10,189 nucleotides of DNA from 66-474 sp035695065 (lineage in GTDB: Bacteria > Pseudomonadota > Gammaproteobacteria > Xanthomonadales > Rhodanobacteraceae): assembly GCA_035695065.1 (NCBI GenBank), contig DASSEW010000019.1, forward strand, positions 1 through 10,189, read 5' to 3'. Positions within the stretch are counted from its first letter, which is position 1. Each line of letters begins with the position of its first letter. Under the pieces are notes generated by a model. It searched no databases. It saw only the letters and a list, made by a program, of their open reading frames with translations, and was not told where the DNA came from. This document shows, one piece after another, positions 6,676 to 10,189 of this stretch. Made by a program: the position numbers and the translations under genes.

Positions 6676-7601
6676 TCGAAGCGGTGATGCTGTGGAACGA
6701 ACCGAACAACAAGTCGCACTGGGATCCGGCGATCGACCCGGACTGGTCGCGCTTCGCGCAGATGGCGAAACTCGGCGCGCGCGCCGTGCACGCGGTCAAT
6801 CCGAAACTGCCGTGCATCCTCGGCGGCATCTCGCCGATCGATCCGGAGTTCATCCGCAACATGCAAAAGCGCGGCGTGCTGGACGAAGTGGACCAGCTCG
6901 CCGTGCACGGCTTCCCGCTCGACTGGAACCTGTGGCAAATCGACGAGTGGCCGGACAAGCTCGCGGAAATCCAGGCGCTCACCAGCAAGCCGGTGATCGT
7001 TTCGGAAGTGGGCGTGTCCAGCTTCGGCGCCGAGGAAGTGCAGGCGTGGGGCCTGGAGCGCACGGCGCACCTGCTGCTCGGGCGCGCACCGCGCGTGCAC
7101 TGGTACAGCCTCTACGACCTGCCGCGCGCGTGGGAAGCGACCACGCGCCACAAGGAAGCGGAAGGTTCTTCCTACTATCGCCACTTCCACATGGGCCTGC
7201 TGCGCGAGGACGGTGCGCCGAAACTCACGCTGGAAAAATTCGCGCGGCACACGCCGGAACTGGGCATCTGCCAGTGGTTCCATTTCGAGGACCACCGCCT
7301 CGACGAAGCGGTCGAGTGGATGAAACGCCTGGGCGTACGCTACCTGCGCACCGGCCTGTCGTGGGCCGACAGCTTCCGTCCCAACGCGATGGAGTGGTTC
7401 GACCGGCAGATGTACGCGTTGCGCGAGTTCGATGTCACGCTCACCTTCTGCTTCACGCCCGAACACCTGGGGCTGGCGCCGCACCACACCAGCGCGCCGC
7501 GCGATCCGGCGTTGTACGCGGACTTCTGCGCGCGCATGGTGGAGCGTTACGCGCCGGGCAGCATCGCCACGCGCGCCGGCGAAGAGCGGACGTTCGCATG
7601 A
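6672..7601 (+). CDS. Clan GH-A glycosidase-like protein, apparently circularly permuted TIM barrel
   Basis: This 309-residue protein has no signal peptide and is probably cytoplasmic. AVMLWNEPNN at residues 4-13 is a clan GH-A beta4 motif, giving candidate acid/base E10. KPVIVSEVGVSS (106-117) fits beta7, giving candidate nucleophile E112. YSLYDLP (145-151) and GLLREDGAPK (175-184) fit beta8 and the usual barrel end. The chain then continues with GICQWFHF (198-205), a helix, GVRYLRTGLSWAD (221-233), a helix, and VTLTFCFTPEH (255-265) and FCARMVERYAP (285-295). These look like beta1 to beta3 with helix 3, the segment that normally precedes the NEP motif. No such segment lies upstream, where the frame only shadows the nucleotidyltransferase. 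ATG 6672 is supported by GGGGAG eight bases upstream and ATGA overlaps at both ends. Beta-xylosidase or GH39/GH5-like ancestry is plausible; substrate is unknown. Loss of catalysis is possible. Confidence 0.82.
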   Translation: MIEAVMLWNEPNNKSHWDPAIDPDWSRFAQMAKLGARAVHAVNPKLPCILGGISPIDPEFIRNMQKRGVLDEVDQLAVHGFPLDWNLWQIDEWPDKLAEIQALTSKPVIVSEVGVSSFGAEEVQAWGLERTAHLLLGRAPRVHWYSLYDLPRAWEATTRHKEAEGSSYYRHFHMGLLREDGAPKLTLEKFARHTPELGICQWFHFEDHRLDEAVEWMKRLGVRYLRTGLSWADSFRPNAMEWFDRQMYALREFDVTLTFCFTPEHLGLAPHHTSAPRDPALYADFCARMVERYAPGSIATRAGEERTFA

Positions 7602-8812
7602 GCCGCGCCTTCCTGATCGTGCTGGATTCGGTCGGCGTGGGCGGCGCGCCGGATGCGCCGCGCTATCGCGACCTGGGCGCCGACACCATCGGCCACATCG
7701 CCACCCGCTGCGCGCGCCGCGACGCCGACAAGGCCGGCGTGCGCCACGGCGGATTGAACCTGCCGTTCCTGGCCTCGCTCGGTCTGGGCGAAGCCTGCCG
7801 CAGCGCCACCGGGCGCGCGCCGCCGGGCCTGGAAGCGCGCCGCTGGTGCCGCGGCCGCGCCGGTTGCGCGGCCGAAATTTCCGCCGGCAAGGATTCGCAG
7901 ACCGGGCACTGGGAAATCGCCGGCGTGCCGGTGAAGCGCGACTGGGGTTACTTCCCGCGCGCGCAGCCGTGCTTCCCGCAGAACCTGATCGAAGCGCTGT
8001 GCGAACGCGCGCAACTGCCGGGCGTGCTCGGCCAACGCCACGCTTCCGGCACGCAGATCATCGACGAACTCGGCGCCGAGCACATCGCCACCGGCAAGCC
8101 GATCGTCTACACCTCGGGCGACAGCGTGTTCCAGATCGCCGCGCACGAGGAACGCTTCGGCCTGGAACGCCTGTACCGCGTCTGCCGCGTCGCGCGCGAA
8201 CTGTTGAACGAATTGCGCATCGGCCGGGTGATCGCCCGTCCGTTCACCGGCACGCCGCAGGCGGGCTTCCGCCGCACCGCGCGCCGCCACGATTACGGCG
8301 TGCCGCCGCCGCGCGGCACGCTGCTGCATCGCGCCGCCGACGCGGGGCGCGAAGTGGTGTCGGTCGGCAAGATCGGCGACCTGTTCTGCCACGATGCCAC
8401 CGGGCGCGAACTGGTGGGCGAGGACAACCAGCGCGTGTTCGACCGGATCATGGACGTGGTCCCGCGCCTCGGCGACGGTGGCCTGATGTTCGCCAACCTG
8501 GTGGATTTCGACACGCTCTACGGCCACCGCCGCGACACCGCCGGTTACGCCGCCGCACTCGAAGCGCTGGACTCGCGCATGCCGGAATTGCTGGACGTGA
8601 TGCGTGAGGGGGACCTCGCGATCATCACCGGCGACCACGGCTGCGACCCGACCTGGCCGGGCAGCGACCACACCCGCGAATGCGTGCCGGTGCTGGCGTT
8701 CGGCCCGGGCATCGCGCGCGGCTCGCTCGGCAAGCGGGAAAGTTTTGCCGATATCGGCGCGTCGATCGCGCGGCACCTGCATTTGCCGAACACCGTCGGC
8801 GCGGCGTTCTGA
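7598..8812 (+). CDS. deoB: Phosphopentomutase
   Basis: This 404-residue member of the alkaline phosphatase superfamily interconverts ribose (or deoxyribose) 1-phosphate and 5-phosphate in the cytosol, using two metal ions. Length and motifs match E. coli-type DeoB: IVLDSVGVGGAPDA with metal ligand D10, GADTIGH (27-33), GKDSQTGHWEIAGVPV (97-112), SGDSVFQIAAHEE (173-185), GRVIARPF (209-216), NLVDFDTLYGHRRD (300-313), and GDHGCDPTWPGSDHTRE (345-361). The phospho-acceptor, Thr in GKDT of the Bacillus enzyme as I recall it, is Ser100 here. Ser can serve in this superfamily, so activity is expected. The start overlaps the GH-like gene by ATGA. No other nucleoside-salvage gene is nearby, so its job in this operon is unclear; it may handle a pentose or related sugar 1-phosphate. 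A palindromic repeat cluster follows the stop. Confidence 0.95.
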   Translation: MSRAFLIVLDSVGVGGAPDAPRYRDLGADTIGHIATRCARRDADKAGVRHGGLNLPFLASLGLGEACRSATGRAPPGLEARRWCRGRAGCAAEISAGKDSQTGHWEIAGVPVKRDWGYFPRAQPCFPQNLIEALCERAQLPGVLGQRHASGTQIIDELGAEHIATGKPIVYTSGDSVFQIAAHEERFGLERLYRVCRVARELLNELRIGRVIARPFTGTPQAGFRRTARRHDYGVPPPRGTLLHRAADAGREVVSVGKIGDLFCHDATGRELVGEDNQRVFDRIMDVVPRLGDGGLMFANLVDFDTLYGHRRDTAGYAAALEALDSRMPELLDVMREGDLAIITGDHGCDPTWPGSDHTRECVPVLAFGPGIARGSLGKRESFADIGASIARHLHLPNTVGAAF

Positions 8813-8826
8813 GCAGCCGGAGCAAC

Positions 8827-8880
8827 ACGTAGGGCGGGCACTGCCCGCCACGCGATCGGCGGACGGTGTCCGCCCTACGT
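8827..8880. repeat. REP/BIME-like palindromic element downstream of deoB
   Basis: Arms of 23 nt at 8827-8849 and 8858-8880 are complementary with three mismatches around an 8-nt loop. Both outer ends read ACGTAGGGCGG inward. Each arm is itself nearly palindromic: GGCGGGCA-c-TGCCCGCC-like on the left, and GGCGGAC-ggt-GTCCGCC on the right. The element can therefore form a cruciform or a long hairpin. Sequences of this GTAGGGCGGGCA type are widespread dispersed intergenic repeats in proteobacteria. It lies 15 bases after the deoB stop and may stabilise the 3' end of the operon message or end transcription. Confidence 0.8.
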
Positions 8881-8897
8881 CGGACTCGCAGTACGTC

Positions 8898-8915
8898 GCG
8901 GACGCTGCCCGCCCT
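8898..8915. repeat. Partial third copy of the REP-like unit
   Basis: The 18 bases at 8898-8915 match 8859-8876 (in the right arm of the preceding element) with two mismatches, starting GCGGACG and ending CCGCCCT. A TACGTCG string also precedes both. The copy lacks the outer ACGT arm and appears to be a degraded tandem copy. Confidence 0.6.
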
Positions 8916-8968
8916 GCTCGCTGGAACGAAAAAGCACGCTTCCCTCGCTGCACTCTTCACACACGGGT

Positions 8969-8987
8969 TGCGATCATCCAGATCGCA
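8969..8987. terminator. Perfect 7-bp hairpin followed by TTT, upstream of the GT9-like gene
   Basis: TGCGATC (8969-8975) and GATCGCA (8981-8987) are exact reverse complements with a 5-nt spacer, and three T residues follow at 8988-8990. It could be a weak terminator ending the deoB operon, or an operator or leader hairpin 31 bases before the next start. The stem is moderate in GC and the T-tract short, so the role is uncertain. Confidence 0.35.
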
Positions 8988-9018
8988 TTTCAACGGCAGC
9001 TCCGGTGCTGCGCCTCAC

Positions 9019-9990
9019 ATGGATCCGTGGACCAGCGCAATGTTGCGCGGCGATTTCGACGCCGCATGGAAGGTCAGCGACGGCGTGTTGCAACGCCGGC
9101 TGCGCAGCGGCGAACGCGCGCATCACCTGCCGCGCCACTGGCAATGGTTGTGGGACGGCCGTGAACTCGCCGGCCTGCACGTGCTGGTGCACTGCTACCA
9201 CGGCCTGGGCGACACGCTGCAATTCGTGCGGCTGCTGCCGCTGCTGCGCGCACGTTGCGCAGCGATCACGCTGTGGCTGCAACCGGCATTGCTCGAACTG
9301 CTGCGCACGATCGAAGGCGCCGATCGCATCGAGCCTTTGCACGACGGCGCGCCGGATGTCACGCGCGATGCCGACGTCGAACTGATGGAGCTGCCGCACA
9401 TCCTGAGGCTGACACCGCAAAGTGTTCCCGCACGCATGCCCTATCTCGGGCGGGCATTTCCGCGTGCGCCGCGCGATCGCACAAAGCCGCTGCGCATCGG
9501 CCTGTGCTGGCGATCCGGCGACTGGAACCACGCGCGTTCGATCCCCGAATCCGCGCTGTCGCCGCTGGCGCGCGTGCGCGGCGTGCAGTGGTTCTCGCTG
9601 CAATTCCCCGCGCATGAGCCGCCGTTCGCGATGCGCGATCTCGCCTGCCGCGACCTCCGTGAACTCGCGCGGCGCATGTGCACGCTCGATCTCGTCATTT
9701 CGGTGGACACGCTGGCCGCGCACCTGGCCGGCGCGCTCGGCCTGCCGACATGGACGCTGCTGCCGCAAGACTGCGACTGGCGCTGGATGCGCGGACGCGG
9801 CGACTGCCCGTGGTATCCGACGATGCGCCTGCTCCGGCAGGCGCGTGCGGGCGAATGGGCGGACGTGGTCGAGCGTGTCGTCACGCGCTTGCAGGATTCC
9901 GGGAGATCGGAACCGGGCAAGCCTGAAGGTCCCGGCCGTCGCCGGGATGACGAAGCCACCATCCATGACGCACAACGGAGGTTCGCATGA
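9019..9990 (+). CDS. GT9/heptosyltransferase-like glycosyltransferase
   Basis: This 323-residue protein resembles the GT9-like domain attached to TPR repeats in many proteobacterial proteins. Only a TPR-like remnant is visible at the start (MLRGDFDAAWKVSD, residues 8-21). Core motifs are VHCYHGLGDTLQFVRLLPLL (57-76), the glycine loop and helix of the N-terminal Rossmann domain, then IGLCWRSGDWNHAR (160-173) opening the second domain, and DLVISVDTLAAHLAGALGLP (224-243) with TWTLLPQDCDWRW (244-256), the usual donor-binding region. Donor and acceptor are unknown; polysaccharide or glycolipid synthesis is likely. ATG 9019 begins the protein-like sequence; no strong ribosome binding site precedes it, and M8 is an alternative. 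The last 30 or so residues (about 292-323) run through a palindromic repeat and look accidental. The stop overlaps the deacetylase start by ATGA. Confidence 0.8.
   Translation: MDPWTSAMLRGDFDAAWKVSDGVLQRRLRSGERAHHLPRHWQWLWDGRELAGLHVLVHCYHGLGDTLQFVRLLPLLRARCAAITLWLQPALLELLRTIEGADRIEPLHDGAPDVTRDADVELMELPHILRLTPQSVPARMPYLGRAFPRAPRDRTKPLRIGLCWRSGDWNHARSIPESALSPLARVRGVQWFSLQFPAHEPPFAMRDLACRDLRELARRMCTLDLVISVDTLAAHLAGALGLPTWTLLPQDCDWRWMRGRGDCPWYPTMRLLRQARAGEWADVVERVVTRLQDSGRSEPGKPEGPGRRRDDEATIHDAQRRFA
9931..9946. repeat. REP-type palindrome inside the 3' end of the GT9-like gene
   Basis: CCCGGC (9931-9936) and GCCGGG (9941-9946) form a 6-bp stem with a CGTC loop, followed by ATGACGA. Read on the minus strand this is the familiar TCGTCATCCCGGCGAnnGCCGGGA proteobacterial intergenic repeat, here with GACG-like loop sequence. 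It is translated as residues 305-309 of the GT9-like protein (P-G-R-R-R), in a tail without family resemblance. Confidence 0.7.
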
Positions 9991-10189
9991 TCGAAGCCGC
10001 GCTCGCCGCTGGCACACCCGTCACCGAGCCGGTGGTGGTGGTCGTCGCGCATCCGGACGATGAAACGCTCGGCCTGGGCGCGCGGCTGTCGCGGCTGAAG
10101 AATCTCACGCTTGTCCACCTCACCGATGGCGCGCCGCGCGACATGCACGACGCCCGGCGCGAAGGCTTCTCCAGTCGCGATGCCTACGC
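9987..10189 (+). CDS. PIG-L family (LmbE-like) deacetylase, N-terminal part (3' truncated)
   Basis: About 67 residues are present before the window ends. VVVVVAHPDDETLGLG (residues 16-31) holds the zinc-binding AHPDDE motif of PIG-L/MshB/LmbE enzymes, which remove an acetyl group from N-acetylglucosaminyl conjugates such as GlcNAc-phosphatidylinositol, GlcNAc-inositol or bacillithiol precursors. LTLVHLTDGAPRD (40-52) matches the following strand and loop. GGAGG lies five bases before the ATG, and the start overlaps the previous stop by ATGA. Its presence in the same neighbourhood as ino1 and two glycosyltransferases suggests an amino-sugar conjugate, possibly of inositol, but its substrate cannot be read from this fragment. 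Later catalytic residues are outside the window. Confidence 0.9.
   Translation, partial: MIEAALAAGTPVTEPVVVVVAHPDDETLGLGARLSRLKNLTLVHLTDGAPRDMHDARREGFSSRDAY

Larger units (their letters stand above)
3022..8812 (+). other. Predicted six-gene operon: ino1, phosphatase, glycosyltransferase, nucleotidyltransferase, GH-like, deoB
   Basis: All six genes are on the same strand with no intergenic gap. The junctions are a 50-base overlap, ATGA at 4759-4762, a direct TGA-ATG abutment at 5880/5881, ATGA at 6672-6675, and ATGA at 7598-7601. This packing implies a single message and translational coupling. The run ends at the repeat cluster after 8812, where the gap widens to about 200 bases. Co-transcription is inferred from spacing only. 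Confidence 0.8.

Noticed and set aside
6548..7597. An upstream extension of the deoB frame giving a 754-residue protein
   Set aside because: The extension is an out-of-frame reading of the nucleotidyltransferase and GH-like genes. DeoB begins normally at the ATG at 7598.
7547..8953. A 468-residue minus-strand frame opposite deoB
   Set aside because: deoB motifs on the plus strand are complete, and the antisense frame is low-complexity Arg/Ala/His sequence running through the repeat cluster.

Overview
The window is GC-rich, gene-dense DNA from a proteobacterium. A gammaproteobacterium of the Xanthomonadales type is my best guess. This rests on base composition, intergenic palindromes of the 'GTAGGGCGGGCA' and 'CCCGGC-N4-GCCGGG' types, an E. 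coli-like phosphopentomutase and a short secreted EF-hand protein; no rRNA or housekeeping marker confirms it.

Layout. (1) 2-1087, plus strand: the 3' end of a glycogen-debranching / amylo-alpha-1,6-glucosidase type glycoside hydrolase. (2) 1092-1165: a large imperfect inverted repeat between convergent genes. (3) 1171-1596, minus strand: a secreted protein with two EF-hands and an Asn/Gly/Met-rich linker. (4) 1953-2803, plus strand: a hemerythrin-domain protein followed by a 70-residue conserved small protein, probably a stress-related pair. (5) 3022-8812, plus strand: a tightly packed run of inositol-1-phosphate synthase (ino1), histidine phosphatase, CgeB-like glycosyltransferase, sugar-phosphate nucleotidyltransferase, a clan GH-A glycosidase-like protein and phosphopentomutase (deoB). 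Every junction is an overlap or abutting stop/start. (6) 8827-8987: a palindromic repeat cluster and a hairpin. (7) 9019-10189, plus strand: a GT9/heptosyltransferase-like glycosyltransferase whose C-terminus reads through another palindromic repeat, then the 5' end of a PIG-L (LmbE-like) N-acetylglucosaminyl deacetylase, joined by an ATGA overlap.

How the genes may work together (inference). Ino1 makes inositol 1-phosphate, the nucleotidyltransferase could make an activated sugar, the glycosyltransferases could transfer it, and the PIG-L enzyme could deacetylate an amino sugar. This resembles the logic of mycothiol or GPI-anchor precursor synthesis, but in a proteobacterial setting, and may produce an inositol-containing glycoside or glycolipid.

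The most striking observation is the glycosidase-like protein at 6672-7601. Its Asn-Glu-Pro acid/base motif lies at residues 9-11, and the segments expected before that motif follow at residues about 197-295. The order fits a circularly permuted TIM barrel (beta4 to beta8, then beta1 to beta3).

I saw no tRNA, rRNA, CRISPR array, insertion sequence or transposase.
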